Origin: JACCTU01 sp963798985 | GTDB lineage: Bacteria; Actinomycetota; Thermoleophilia; Gaiellales; Gaiellaceae | Reading direction: 5' to 3' | Length of the DNA stretch: 64,000 nt | NCBI GenBank assembly: GCA_963798985.1 | Contig: CAWCVL010000007.1 | Coordinates: forward strand, 744,001 to 808,000 | Part shown: piece by piece, positions 8,801 to 17,254 of the stretch | Layout: each line of letters begins with the position of its first letter | Numbering within the stretch: position 1 is the first letter of the stretch | The notes under the pieces: model-generated | The model's input: only the letters and a program-made list of their open reading frames with translations | Told to the model about the DNA's origin: nothing | Database searches by the model: none | Translations under genes and position numbers: made by a program

Positions 8801-10836
8801 CCGCGCCGTCGTCCGTGACGCTCGAGATCGAGGGAATGACGTGCGCAGCGTGCGTCTCCCGCGTCGAGCGCAAGTTGAACGGGCTCGACAGCGTCGACGC
8901 CGCGGTCAACCTCGCGACCGAGTCTGCCCGGGTCAGGTTCGATCCCGAGAGCGTCGCCCTGGGAGACCTGATGGCCGCCGTGGAAGCGGCCGGCTACCGC
9001 GCGACGCCTACGACCGGGCGGCGCGCACACGAGCGGACGCGCCCGGTCCGGCTCGTCGTGGCAGCGCTGCTCTCAGCACCGCTCGTCTTCTTGATGCTTC
9101 CGCCGCTCCAGTTTTCCGGCTGGGAGTGGCTCTCGTTCGTGCTCGCGACGCCGGTCGTTCTCTGGGCCGGCCTGCCGTTCCACCGTGCGGCACTGCTGAA
9201 TGCGCGCCACGGCGCCGCGACGATGGACACGCTGATCTCGATCGGCACGCTGGCCGCGTGGTCCTGGTCGGTCGTCGCGCTTGCGCTCGGCACCGGAGAG
9301 ACGTATTTCGAGGTCGGAGCGATCATCACGACGCTGATCCTGCTGGGCCGCTGGCTCGAGTCGAGTGCGCGGCGTCGGTCGGGGGCGGCGATCCGCGCGC
9401 TCCTCGAGCTCGGAGCACGAGAGGCGCGCGTGCTGCGCGACGGGCACGAGGTCGTCGTCAACATCGACGCGCTCGTCGTCGGCGACCGGTTCGTCGTGCG
9501 CCCCGGTGAGAAGATCGCAACGGACGGCGTCGTCGAGGAGGGCGAGTCCGCGGTCGACCAGGCGATGCTGACCGGCGAGCCGATGCCCGTCGAGGTGCTC
9601 GCCGGCTCCGACGTGGCGGGCGCGACCGTCAACACCTACGGGCGACTGGTTGTCCGTGCCACTCGCGTCGGCTCGGAGACTGCGCTCGCGCAGATCGCGC
9701 GACTCGTCGCCGAGGCGCAGTCCGGGAAGGCCGACGTACAGCGACTCGCAGATCGAGTTTCCGCCGTCTTCGTTCCGGTCGTCCTGGTGCTCTCGCTCGC
9801 GACGCTCGCGGGCTGGCTCCTCGTCACCGGCGTTCCTTCAGACGCGTTCGAGGCGGCCGTTGCGGTGTTGATCATCGCGTGCCCTTGCGCGCTCGGTCTT
9901 GCGACGCCGACCGCGTTGATGGTCGGAACCGGGCGCGGCGCGCAGCTCGGCATCCTGATCAAGGGGCCCGAGGTGCTCGAGCAGACGCGGCGGATCACGA
10001 CGATCGTCCTCGACAAGACCGGCACGGTCACGGAGGGACGCCTGCGGCTCGTCGACGGGCTACCCGACGGCGTGCTTCGGCTCGCGGGTGCAGTCGAGTC
10101 GGCGAGCGAGCATCCGGTGGGTCGAGCGGTCGCCGAGGCGGCGCGAGCCCGCTTCGCCTCACTCCCTCCGGTCACGGAGTTCCGGAACCTCCCCGGCGAA
10201 GGTGTCACCGGCGTCGTGGAGCGAAAGCGGGTCACGATCGGCCGCGACGGTGTCCGGGTCGACGGCGCGCACGTGGGCACGCTCGAGCTCGTAGACACCG
10301 TCAGGCCGACGAGCCGCGAAGCGGTTGCGGAGCTGCGCGCGCTCGGCCTCACCCCCGTGCTGCTGAGCGGCGACGTCGAGGCAACGGCGAGACGAGTCGC
10401 AGGCGAGGTCGGAATCGAGCGCGTCGTCGCCGGCGTGCTTCCGGGCGGCAAGGTGGACGAGATCAAGCGGTTGCAAGCTGCGGGCGAGGTCGTCGCGATG
10501 GTCGGCGACGGGATCAACGACGCACCCGCTCTTGCCCAGGCCGACCTCGGGATCGCTATCGGCACCGGAACCGACGTCGCGATCGAAGCGAGCGACGTCA
10601 CGCTCGTCTCCGGCGACCTGCGTGCTGCCGGCGATGCGATCCGCCTCGCCCGCCGAACGCTCGGCACGATCAAGGGCAACCTCTTCTGGGCGTTCGCCTA
10701 CAACGTCGCGGCGATCCCGCTCGCCGTCGCCGGCCTCTTGAACCCGATCGTCGCAGCCGCCGCGATGGCCTTCTCGTCGATCTTCGTCGTCACCAACTCC
10801 CTCCGTCTCCGTCGATTCAGGAGCGTGCGCGCATGA
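8797..10836 (+). CDS. copA: Cu(I)-exporting P1B-type ATPase CopA
   Basis: A 679-residue copper pump. It has one N-terminal HMA domain (MTCAAC, residues 14-19), membrane helices, the metal-site motif CPC in IIACPCALG (about 361-370), the phosphorylation motif DKTGT (D near 406), SEHPVGR in the nucleotide domain and GDGIND before the last helices. The GTG start overlaps the copZ stop, and the stop overlaps the csoR ATG. All catalytic motifs are intact and the length is normal for a single-HMA CopA. Confidence 0.95.
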   Translation: MTAPSSVTLEIEGMTCAACVSRVERKLNGLDSVDAAVNLATESARVRFDPESVALGDLMAAVEAAGYRATPTTGRRAHERTRPVRLVVAALLSAPLVFLMLPPLQFSGWEWLSFVLATPVVLWAGLPFHRAALLNARHGAATMDTLISIGTLAAWSWSVVALALGTGETYFEVGAIITTLILLGRWLESSARRRSGAAIRALLELGAREARVLRDGHEVVVNIDALVVGDRFVVRPGEKIATDGVVEEGESAVDQAMLTGEPMPVEVLAGSDVAGATVNTYGRLVVRATRVGSETALAQIARLVAEAQSGKADVQRLADRVSAVFVPVVLVLSLATLAGWLLVTGVPSDAFEAAVAVLIIACPCALGLATPTALMVGTGRGAQLGILIKGPEVLEQTRRITTIVLDKTGTVTEGRLRLVDGLPDGVLRLAGAVESASEHPVGRAVAEAARARFASLPPVTEFRNLPGEGVTGVVERKRVTIGRDGVRVDGAHVGTLELVDTVRPTSREAVAELRALGLTPVLLSGDVEATARRVAGEVGIERVVAGVLPGGKVDEIKRLQAAGEVVAMVGDGINDAPALAQADLGIAIGTGTDVAIEASDVTLVSGDLRAAGDAIRLARRTLGTIKGNLFWAFAYNVAAIPLAVAGLLNPIVAAAAMAFSSIFVVTNSLRLRRFRSVRA

Positions 10837-11126
10837 CCAACGACAGCCACGGCTACGACAAGGAAGCACTCGGCAAGCGCCTGCGCCGCATCGAGGGCCA
10901 GGTCCGCGGAATCGAGAAGATGGTCGAGGACGACCGCTACTGCATGGACCTCCTCACCCAGATCGGCGCGGTCTCCAAGGCGCTCGAGAGCGTCGCGCTG
11001 GAGGTCCTCGACGAGCACGTCCGCCACTGCGTCAAGGACGCGCTCGCGTCGGGTAACAAGCAGGCCGCCGCCGAGAAGAGCGAGGAGCTCCTGGCGGCCG
11101 TCCAGCGATTCGCCCGGATCAGCTAG
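10833..11126 (+). CDS. csoR: Copper-sensing repressor CsoR
   Basis: A 97-residue all-helical DUF156/CsoR repressor. The Cu(I) ligands are present in the correct register: C37 (DRYC), H62 and C66 (EHVRHC), matching C36-H61-C65 of the Mycobacterium tuberculosis protein. The N-terminal basic helix (KRLRRIEGQVRGIEKM) binds DNA in this family. It overlaps copA by ATGA and completes a copZ-copA-csoR operon under the operator at 8575. Confidence 0.95.
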   Translation: MTNDSHGYDKEALGKRLRRIEGQVRGIEKMVEDDRYCMDLLTQIGAVSKALESVALEVLDEHVRHCVKDALASGNKQAAAEKSEELLAAVQRFARIS

Positions 11127-11153
11127 CCCGCTACACTGACCCCTCGCCACGAC

Positions 11154-11226
11154 GGCCCATTCGTCTAGTGGCCTAGGACACCGCCCTCTCACGGCGGCGG
11201 CACGGGTTCGAATCCCGTATGGGCCT
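11154..11226 (+). tRNA. tRNA-Glu (anticodon CTC)
   Basis: The acceptor stem GGCCCAT/ATGGGCC closes a full cloverleaf. The anticodon stem CCGCC/GGCGG encloses loop CTCTCAC with anticodon CTC at 11188-11190 (reads GAG), and the T arm has GGTTCGAATCC. No CCA is encoded. A short T run follows. Repeats and a tRNA-like fragment lie just downstream, so this tRNA may mark an integration site. Confidence 0.95.
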
Positions 11227-11302
11227 TTTCGGTGCGCCTGACTCCGCGGAAACCTCATAGGTACGCGGGTCTGGCGTGTCACGGATGCCGGCAGAACGCG
11301 CG

Positions 11303-11324
11303 CGGTGCCCACTCGGTGCCCACT
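11303..11324. repeat. Tandem 11-bp repeat, also found near 16.43 kb
   Basis: CGGTGCCCACT occurs twice in direct succession. A near copy, CGGTGCCCCCT followed by CGGTGCCCCCA, lies at 16425-16446, also next to repeats and a phage-like fragment. Its meaning is unknown; the pair could mark ends of related inserted DNA. Confidence 0.6.
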
Positions 11325-11330
11325 CGCCTT

Positions 11331-11372
11331 GCGAAGGACTTGAACCTCCACGGGGTTTTGACGCCTCTGGCG
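11331..11372 (-). other. tRNA 3'-half-like fragment (candidate attachment remnant)
   Basis: Read on the minus strand, the segment holds a T-arm-like unit (GGAGGTTCAAGTCCTTC: five-pair stem with one wobble, seven-base loop), preceded by a variable-arm-like stretch GGCGTCAAAACCCCGTG. No complete tRNA can be folded around it. tRNA 3' fragments of this sort are often left by tRNA-targeting integrases. No integrase gene is visible nearby. Confidence 0.4.
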
Positions 11373-11400
11373 CCTGGTGCGCGCCGCCGCGGTCCATCTG

Positions 11401-12363
11401 CTAGATCCAGTCGCGCAGTTTCGCGATGGTCAGCGCGACGACGGCGATTGTTGCGACGAGGGCGATGACGACATAGAAGGGCCACGTCAGCTCGAAAAAC
11501 CCGAGCTTGAAGTTCATGCCCATCAGTCCCGCGAGCAGCGCGCCGGGCAGCAGAATGACTGAGGTCAGGGTCAGCACTTTCATGATGCTGTTCGTGCGAT
11601 GACCCGTTCTTGCGATCAGCACGTCGAACGAGCCGACTATGCTCTCGCGGGCGTCTCGCGCTTCCTGCACGGTGGCCTCGAAACGTCGCAGTAGCGACTC
11701 GAAGCGCTCTCCGGAGGCATCGCTGCCCAATGCTTCCAGTTCCGGATGAGTGAGCGCCGTCAACGCCGAGCGGTGCGCCGCGAGTGCGCGACGCATAACA
11801 CCGACTTCGCGTCGGGCCGCGACCAACCGCTCAATAGCGTCTTCGGGCTTGCCTTCACCACGCATTGCGTGCACGTCGAACTCCTCAAGCCGCTCCTCCA
11901 CGCGCTCGAACGCCTGCGAGTACGCGCCCAGTACCCACTCCAGAAGAGTGGCAAGGAACGCGGGACCGTCGAGCACGCCGGTCTCGCCCGAACCCGACAC
12001 CCGCTCCGAGAACTCTTCGAGGACGGGAATGGGACGATCGTGCGCTGTGATCACCCAATTCTTGCCGACCACACACTCGAGCGCGATCAGGTCTTCGTCC
12101 TCGTCTTCCTCTTCGCTGGGCGAGTAGGTCGTCATGTGCATGTAGCGGCCATAGTCGTGAAAGTGAGCTCGCCCCGACGAGGACGCCAACCGTTCGCACG
12201 TCCCGTCGTCGAGCTCAAACACACTTGTGATCTTCTCGGCGCTCTCACCGCTGCCCCGGTCCACATCAACCCACAGCAGCTTTGAACCGTTCAACCGGTC
12301 AGGCTGTTGGGGCAGATCATCAAGATGATCAATCTGCTCGCGATCGAACAGGATCGCTTTCAC
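11401..12363 (-). CDS. corA: CorA-family divalent metal transporter
   Basis: A 320-residue CorA protein: a soluble N-terminal domain, a long helical stalk (about 150-250) and two C-terminal membrane helices, the first ending in the signature GMN at residues 282-284. It moves Mg2+ (or Co2+/Ni2+) into the cytosol as a pentamer. The gene stands alone between the tRNA-Glu repeats and a small divergent gene. No regulatory RNA is evident upstream. Confidence 0.9.
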   Translation of the reverse strand: MKAILFDREQIDHLDDLPQQPDRLNGSKLLWVDVDRGSGESAEKITSVFELDDGTCERLASSSGRAHFHDYGRYMHMTTYSPSEEEDEDEDLIALECVVGKNWVITAHDRPIPVLEEFSERVSGSGETGVLDGPAFLATLLEWVLGAYSQAFERVEERLEEFDVHAMRGEGKPEDAIERLVAARREVGVMRRALAAHRSALTALTHPELEALGSDASGERFESLLRRFEATVQEARDARESIVGSFDVLIARTGHRTNSIMKVLTLTSVILLPGALLAGLMGMNFKLGFFELTWPFYVVIALVATIAVVALTIAKLRDWI

Positions 12364-12505
12364 TATCCGATCTCCTGGCGCATCGCCCGCTCCTACCCAG
12401 CCCGGCTGAGCGTCGAACCCCTCAGCCTCGCCGCTCTAGGCGCAGCGCCAGCGAGGCTATGCTCGTCGCGCCGTCCGGCCCCAGTCCTGACGACTGGAGG
12501 AGCCG

Positions 12506-12703
12506 ATGGCATTCACCCTCAAGCTCGAACATCCCGACGGGACACCGGCCCACCCACCCACGCTGAGATCAGCCGTTCCGAACTGGGCGATAGGCGACAC
12601 GATCCCCTTCGGACCTGACAAGCCGACGCTGCTGGTCGTCGGGATCAGGAACGCGAGCGAGCCCACGCACCAAGCCCTGCTCGTGGTGACGACCGAGGGT
12701 TAG
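12506..12703 (+). CDS. Small conserved-type protein with PNWxxGDTIP motif
   Basis: A 65-residue protein with a clear ribosome binding site (GGAGG at 12496-12500, six bases before ATG). The chain is soluble and probably all beta, with the core VPNWAIGDTIPFGPDK then LLVVGIRN and a C-terminal LLVVTTEG strand. A related but frame-broken copy lies at 14058-14205, sharing PNWxxxDTIPxG and a closing hydrophobic strand. I recall similar small actinobacterial proteins of unknown function; no function can be assigned. Confidence 0.65.
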   Translation: MAFTLKLEHPDGTPAHPPTLRSAVPNWAIGDTIPFGPDKPTLLVVGIRNASEPTHQALLVVTTEG

Positions 12704-12774
12704 GTTCGGGTTACAGGGTCCCCGGGCGCGTCTGCTCGGCGTAGCCCCTTACGGGCAGAAGTGCGTGGGCCCGA

Positions 12775-13902
12775 TCACGATCCCCAGTCGGCGGAGAGCA
12801 CCGTCCAGCCCGGGCGGGAGAGCAGGCGTGTCGGTCGCCCGCCGTCAGCGTCCATGACCCAGAGGTCGCTCCCGCCGCCTTGCTGGCGCGTCCGCTCGCG
12901 CACGAAGAGAATCTTCCTGCCGTCCCGAGACCAGGTTGTCGGGTCGTCGGCAGCGCCCGAGCTGAGGGTGCGGCGGTCGCGCCCGTCAGCTCGGACGATC
13001 TCGATGTCGCGTCGCGTCGCGCTCTCCGTTGAACGGTCGGTTGCGAAGGCGATCGTCGTGCCGTCCCGAGACCAGAGGAACGAGACGAGGAACTCGGCCG
13101 ACGCAACGCGCCGAAGCTTGCGTCCGTCCGATCCGATGACGTACAGGTGCGTCGGCTCGGAGCAGTCGGGCTCCCAGAAGCAGCGCGGTTGCCGCTCGAA
13201 AAGGATCTGGCGCCCGCTGGGAGACCACTGGGGCGCGACGTCGGTGCCACGGCGAGTCAGGCGGACGACCTGTTTGCCTGCCCGGGTCATCTTGACCAGG
13301 CCACCGGCCGTCGAGACCACGAGCTGTCGTCCGTTGGGCGACCAGTCCGCCCCGGTGGTACGACCGCTCTGCGAGCGCCAGATCCGTACGGCCTTTCCAC
13401 CGCTCATCGGGATCGTCCACAGGTCGCGGCCGTTGAAGGTGGTCACAAGCGCCCGCCAGTCAGACGACCACACCGCGTACAAGACGTCCGCCGGGACCTT
13501 CAGCTTCTTCACCGGCCCGCCGGCGGCCGCGACGCGGGCAAGCGTGAAGCACGGATCGCCGCACCACCAGCCGAGCAGAAGCCCCACCTGGCGTCGGCTG
13601 GGCGACCAGGCCGCTGCGCTGGCCCCGTAGACCTGCCGATCCCTCAGTCGATCGGGCCAGCTCAGCAGGCGCCGGACGCCGCTCCCGTCCGGCTGCACGA
13701 CGTACACGTCGCCTGTCGCCGTGTGAGTCGCATGCTGCGCTTCACCCCAGACGACGAGGATCGGCGGGTAGCTGCGGAGCTCATCGGGTGGGATCGTTGC
13801 CGCTTCGCGCGTTGCCGCTGGCTGAACCGCGGAGCCGATGCCCGCGACCGCGAGAACCCCGAAGAGCGCGGCGATCGCGTTTCTCCGAGTGCGCGGCCTC
13901 AT
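12775..13902 (-). CDS. Secreted TolB-like beta-propeller (WD40/PD40 repeats)
   Basis: A protein of about 375 residues. The start at 13902 is chosen because it gives a signal peptide (MRPRTRRNAIAALFGVLAVAGIGS); the longer frame adds 39 residues of unlikely sequence. The rest is a series of PD40/TolB propeller blades, each with a WSPxGRxxxF-type turn (AAWSPSRRQVGL, ADWSPNGRQLVV, PQWSPSGRQILF, FLWSRDGTTIAF, TTWSRDGRKILF). Such propellers usually bind proteins or carbohydrates; there is no enzyme motif. No partner gene adjoins it. Confidence 0.75.
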   Translation of the reverse strand: MRPRTRRNAIAALFGVLAVAGIGSAVQPAATREAATIPPDELRSYPPILVVWGEAQHATHTATGDVYVVQPDGSGVRRLLSWPDRLRDRQVYGASAAAWSPSRRQVGLLLGWWCGDPCFTLARVAAAGGPVKKLKVPADVLYAVWSSDWRALVTTFNGRDLWTIPMSGGKAVRIWRSQSGRTTGADWSPNGRQLVVSTAGGLVKMTRAGKQVVRLTRRGTDVAPQWSPSGRQILFERQPRCFWEPDCSEPTHLYVIGSDGRKLRRVASAEFLVSFLWSRDGTTIAFATDRSTESATRRDIEIVRADGRDRRTLSSGAADDPTTWSRDGRKILFVRERTRQQGGGSDLWVMDADGGRPTRLLSRPGWTVLSADWGS

Positions 13903-14057
13903 CTCGCGGCGGACCCCACCTCGCTCGAAGCGTAGTACGGTCGGCCGGAACCGGCGACCCTTTGCCCTCACTTCGCCGCGTGCCTGATCGTCGGCCAGCA
14001 CTAGGCATTCCTGGCACACCGTCCCTCACGAAACGTCGTACCACTCGTTCTCCAGCC

Positions 14058-14205
14058 GTGAGGGACGTCGACGACTTCACCGCGGCGATGCCGAACTGGA
14101 AAACCGACGACACGATCCCACTGGGGTCCTGGCAAGACCTACCGCGTGGTCGACGTCAAACCGCACGCGACGCTCAGCGGCGTCCTCATCGTCCGACTGA
14201 GGTAG
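14058..14205 (+). pseudogene. Frame-broken paralogue of the 12506 small protein
   Basis: From GTG 14058 the frame reads VRDVDDFTAAMPNWKTDDTIPLG. Removing one G from the run GGGG at 14123-14126 lets translation continue as PGKTYRVVDVKPHATLSGVL and end at 14203-14205, giving about 49 residues. The combined product matches the core of the protein at 12506 (PNWxxxDTIPxGP). Either a genuine one-base insertion or a homopolymer reading error explains the break. Confidence 0.6.
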
Positions 14206-14435
14206 CCCTCGGCCCGTTGCCCCAACCTCCGGACGAGCGTTAAGAACTCCATAGGAGGGCTAGGGGGCTAGGGAGGCAGAAGGGCTGACTGGACTGGCGA
14301 TTGTCACCCGCCTGCTTCTCGCCTCTGGGCTAGGGCTCTTTTTGTTTCCCGGGGTAGCGGGCGATGTCGCCGAGTTGGAGTGGCTTCGCTCCACACTCGG
14401 CGGCACTCGATTGGCTCGCCTACGTGGTCGCTGGC
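14206..14435. other. Intergenic stretch without a recognisable gene
   Basis: No reading frame with coding character, RNA gene or clear hairpin was found between the broken small gene and the esterase 3' end. A short G-rich run (AGGGGGCTAGGGAGG) lies near 14260. Confidence 0.4.
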
Positions 14436-15242
14436 CTAAACCGCTGGTAGTAGCCCGAGCCAACGGACTGCGTCCGGTAGTTGGGTGTCGTGGCGCATCT
14501 CGGCGGAGTGTCGCCAGATACCGGTGACGGCTTCGACTCGAGCTCGCGGGCGTAGCTTTCGAAGCTCGTTGTAGAAGTGGGCGGATTGGTGGGTTTGGTC
14601 GATGACGATTTGGTCGGTGATGCTCCACCAGATTTGCAGCGGGACACCTGAGCGGGCGATCTCCTTGATCCAGTGGGTGGGGCTGCGGAGCACGTAGCCG
14701 GTTGGGTTGGTGTGGGGGGTGCCGCCGACTTCGAATCGTGCGAGCGCTTGGAGGCCGCGGCGGCCGGGGGTGATCGCGAAGTCGTTGTAGCGGCGGTAGA
14801 AGTTGGTCACCGAGTCGAAGGCGACCGCGCCTGCAAGTAGTTGCGGGTGCTGTCCAAGTAGGAGCAGTGTTTCTTGTCCGCCCATGCTGCCGCCGAGCGC
14901 GTAGATTCGGCGGCGGTCGATCCGGAGCCAGGGCAGGGTACGGCGGGCGATCTCGTGCATCCGGGCTAGGTCGGTGATCTGGCCGCGATAGCCCCAGGAG
15001 TGGAGCGGGAGTCGGCGTCCCATTCCGCCTGGGCAGATCACGGCGAAACCGCCACGTTCGGGCAGCTCGCCCCAGAGTCGCGCGTTGGGGACAGCAGAAA
15101 CGCCGCGACCATGGGGTGAGATCACAAGCGGGAGCGGCGGCGAGGGCTTGTCAGGCCCGAACTGGCCGGGGACGAGCACGATCGCCGGACGGGGTGCACC
15201 GTTGTGAGCTCGGTAGCGCACGGTCCACTTTCGCGTCGCCAA
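14436..15242 (-). CDS. Alpha/beta hydrolase (esterase/PHB-depolymerase-like)
   Basis: A 268-residue alpha/beta hydrolase from a TTG start. The oxyanion strand LPLVISPHGRG and nucleophile elbow GGSMGG (S of GxSxG) are clear; the likely acid is the Asp in WWSITDQ and the likely base the His in WRHSAEM. The family cleaves esters or peptides; substrate unknown. There is no convincing signal peptide. It is divergent from the M23-like gene at 15295 with about 50 bp between starts. Confidence 0.75.
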   Translation of the reverse strand: MATRKWTVRYRAHNGAPRPAIVLVPGQFGPDKPSPPLPLVISPHGRGVSAVPNARLWGELPERGGFAVICPGGMGRRLPLHSWGYRGQITDLARMHEIARRTLPWLRIDRRRIYALGGSMGGQETLLLLGQHPQLLAGAVAFDSVTNFYRRYNDFAITPGRRGLQALARFEVGGTPHTNPTGYVLRSPTHWIKEIARSGVPLQIWWSITDQIVIDQTHQSAHFYNELRKLRPRARVEAVTGIWRHSAEMRHDTQLPDAVRWLGLLPAV

Positions 15243-15294
15243 GGCGAGAGGATCGCACGCGGCGGAGACGAGGCGGGAACGCTAGAACAAGGGC

Positions 15295-16314
15295 GTGCCG
15301 GTTGTGCCGGGAAAGCTCGAGGTCGCTCAGCGCTACGACGACGAGTGGCGCGGGTGGCCGGTGTTGCCGTTACACCGGCAGCACCCGATCCGGGGATCCT
15401 TCCTCGACCCGCGCGCACACGACCAACTCGGGGCCGTGTACCACGACGGTGTCGACATCGCCGTCCGGGACGACAAGCCTGGCCGTGGCGCTCCTGCCGG
15501 CCGCACGCATCGTGTGCACGCGGTCGAAGGCGGTCAGGTCATTCGTGCGACGCCGCGAGGGGTGCGGGGACTGATCGACATCGCGCACTTCCGCTACGAG
15601 CATGTCGACGCGCTCGTCAGCGTTGGCGACGTGGTCCAGCCGGGTCAGCAGATCGCATGGGCCTGGAAAGGCGATTGGCATGTTCACCTGAGCGAGTTCG
15701 TCGATCTCCCCGATGGGCGCCGCATCTTCGTCAACCCGCTGCGACCGGGCGGCAAGCTCGCCCCCTACCTCGACACCGCACGACCGGTCGTCGAGGAGGT
15801 GCGCTTCTACACGCCAGCGACCCCGCCGTGGGGGCGGCGCCCGGTCAACGTCGCCCGCTACCCCCAAGCCGGCCGCCGGCTCAACAAGTCGCGGCTCTCA
15901 GGAACAGTCGACATCCGCGCTCGGATCGCTGACCCACAGTCCTTCATCGGCTGGTTCAAGGACAAGCCGTGGCTGGCCGCGCCGCACCACCCGTTCCGCG
16001 TCGCCGTCAGCGTCGCCCAACACGGGACAGGCCACGTCTTCCACGACCAAGACGTCTTTCGCTCAGAACAGATGCTGGAGCTGCCAGCTGGTCAACACTA
16101 CGCTCCAGGCACCGAGCAAAATCTCTCCGCCGGTGGCTGCGTCCGGCGCCACGCCACGCTCCGCTGCCAGGGCCGCTACTGGTTCAGGCTCTTCCCCCGC
16201 CCTTACCTCAACACCCGGCAGCTCCCGAACGGGAGCTGCCGGATCAGCATCCGCGTCTGGGACGCCGCAGGCAACACCCGCGTCGACAACACCGACATCA
16301 CCGTGCGGAACTAA
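15295..16314 (+). CDS. M23-like (LytM) metallopeptidase-domain protein
   Basis: A 339-residue protein from GTG 15295. Residues about 25-130 have the pattern of an M23 peptidase: HDGVD gives H-x3-D, VGDVVQPGQQIAW is the usual beta turn, and WHVHLSEF supplies the HxH zinc ligands. M23 enzymes cut peptidoglycan cross-bridges. No export signal is visible at the N-terminus, which is odd for a wall enzyme. The C-terminal 200 residues look like a beta-sandwich (VDIRARIADPQSFIG; RISIRVWDAAGNTR), possibly a binding domain. Confidence 0.65.
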   Translation: MPVVPGKLEVAQRYDDEWRGWPVLPLHRQHPIRGSFLDPRAHDQLGAVYHDGVDIAVRDDKPGRGAPAGRTHRVHAVEGGQVIRATPRGVRGLIDIAHFRYEHVDALVSVGDVVQPGQQIAWAWKGDWHVHLSEFVDLPDGRRIFVNPLRPGGKLAPYLDTARPVVEEVRFYTPATPPWGRRPVNVARYPQAGRRLNKSRLSGTVDIRARIADPQSFIGWFKDKPWLAAPHHPFRVAVSVAQHGTGHVFHDQDVFRSEQMLELPAGQHYAPGTEQNLSAGGCVRRHATLRCQGRYWFRLFPRPYLNTRQLPNGSCRISIRVWDAAGNTRVDNTDITVRN

Positions 16315-16547
16315 CGTCCGTCACCGGTTCGTGTCACGCCTGCAGGACGAGCAGAACGTGCGCGTACTGAATGAGCACGACCTCTGGCTTCGCCGCTTAC
16401 CGCAGCTGCCCCAGCGCGCGCAAGCGGTGCCCCCTCGGTGCCCCCACGCCAAGTGCCGAACCCGTGCCCACGCGCGGGCCGCGCCTGCTGCGCGGCACCC
16501 GCTCGTCCGCGACAGCGTCGATGCGTTGCGTTGTTGGATTGCGCTCC
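16315..16547. other. Non-coding stretch carrying the second tandem repeat
   Basis: No convincing gene. It holds the repeat CGGTGCCCCCT/CGGTGCCCCCA at 16425-16446, related to the pair at 11303-11324, and leads into direct repeat R1. Confidence 0.45.
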
Positions 16548-16664
16548 GCGTGCGCGATCCCGACCGACCGTCTCGAGCCGCGTGTTGCCCGTACCGGCGA
16601 CAGCAGTGGGGTTACGGGGCACCCACCCTCCGAAAATTCTCGAGTGCGCGGGTCCGGGCTTCGG
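16548..16664. repeat. Direct repeat R1 (about 117 bp)
   Basis: R1 begins GCGTGCGCGATCCCGA and includes GTACCGGCGACAGCAGTGGG, GGTTACGGGGCACCC and GAGTGCGCGGGTCC. It aligns along its length, with small indels, to R2 at 17137-17254. R1 and R2 have the same orientation and flank a phage-like fragment. Confidence 0.75.
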
Positions 16665-17018
16665 GTCCTCCAGCTACAGAAACTCGGCACACGGGCAGTA
16701 GTGGCCGAAGCTCTCGTCGCTGAGGCTGAGAAGGTCGACAGGGCAGTGCGACATCTCGTGGGCGCCGCTGCAAACGGCGACATTCAGGCTGCGAAGGCCC
16801 TCATACCGTGGCTCAATCAGGCGTTCGGGATGCCGACGGAACGCGTAGAGCACCGTGTGCCGACCGGTTTGGAGGACTTGGAGTTCATGAGTGAGGAGGA
16901 GCTGGTTCGGATCGTCGCGGAGGGCCGCTCGAGGCGGTTGCAGCGCGAGGCGGAGCGTTCCAACGGCGACGGCGCCACGCTCGCTGAGCCTGTCTGTTCA
17001 TGCGCTCTTCAGGCGTGA
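16656..17018 (+). pseudogene. Phage-type small protein fragment (helical, terminase-small-like)
   Basis: The frame reads LRVLQLQKLGTRAVVAEALVAEAEKV, then a helical region with NGDIQAAKALIPWLNQAFG and PTERVEHRVP, ending at 17018. No confident start is visible; GTG 16701 is one option. A second, frame-shifted relative at 22556-22845 shares VLQLQxLGTR, AExLVAxAE, GDxxAAKALxPxL and GxPxERVEHR. The AAKALxxxxxxxLGxPxER pattern resembles small phage or mobile-element proteins, but I cannot name the family. It lies between direct repeats R1 and R2. Confidence 0.5.
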
Positions 17019-17136
17019 CCTCTTACTGGGCAAGTAAGGGGTCATCTGGCGGATCGCATGTGCGAGATCGATCCTGTGGCCCATTCGCAGCGACGCTTGT
17101 CGCTGCGGTGCGCTCACTGCGGTGTGTCCGAGGAGG

Positions 17137-17254
17137 CGTGCGCAATCCCGAAAAACGACGCCTCCGAGCCGTTTCCGTACCGGCGACGGCAGTGTGGTTA
17201 CGGGGGCACCCCTCCCGGAGATTCTCCTAGTGCGCGGGGTCCCGACCTCGGGGC
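17137..17254. repeat. Direct repeat R2 (about 118 bp)
   Basis: R2 begins GCGTGCGCAATCCCGA, then GTACCGGCGACGGCAGTGTG, GTTACGGGGGCACCC and TAGTGCGCGGGGTCC. It matches R1 in order and orientation. Its last 57 bases form the 3' end of the sigma-factor gene on the other strand, so the sigma C-terminus is encoded by repeat DNA. Confidence 0.75.

Noticed and set aside
11173..11397. Minus-strand frames reading PIRDSNPCRRRERAVS and similar
   Set aside because: They are antisense translations of tRNA-Glu and its flank, a well-known source of false genes.
16548..17254. Insertion sequence with transposase between R1 and R2
   Set aside because: The interval is only about 470 bp and the fragment has no transposase motif; repeats are direct, not inverted.
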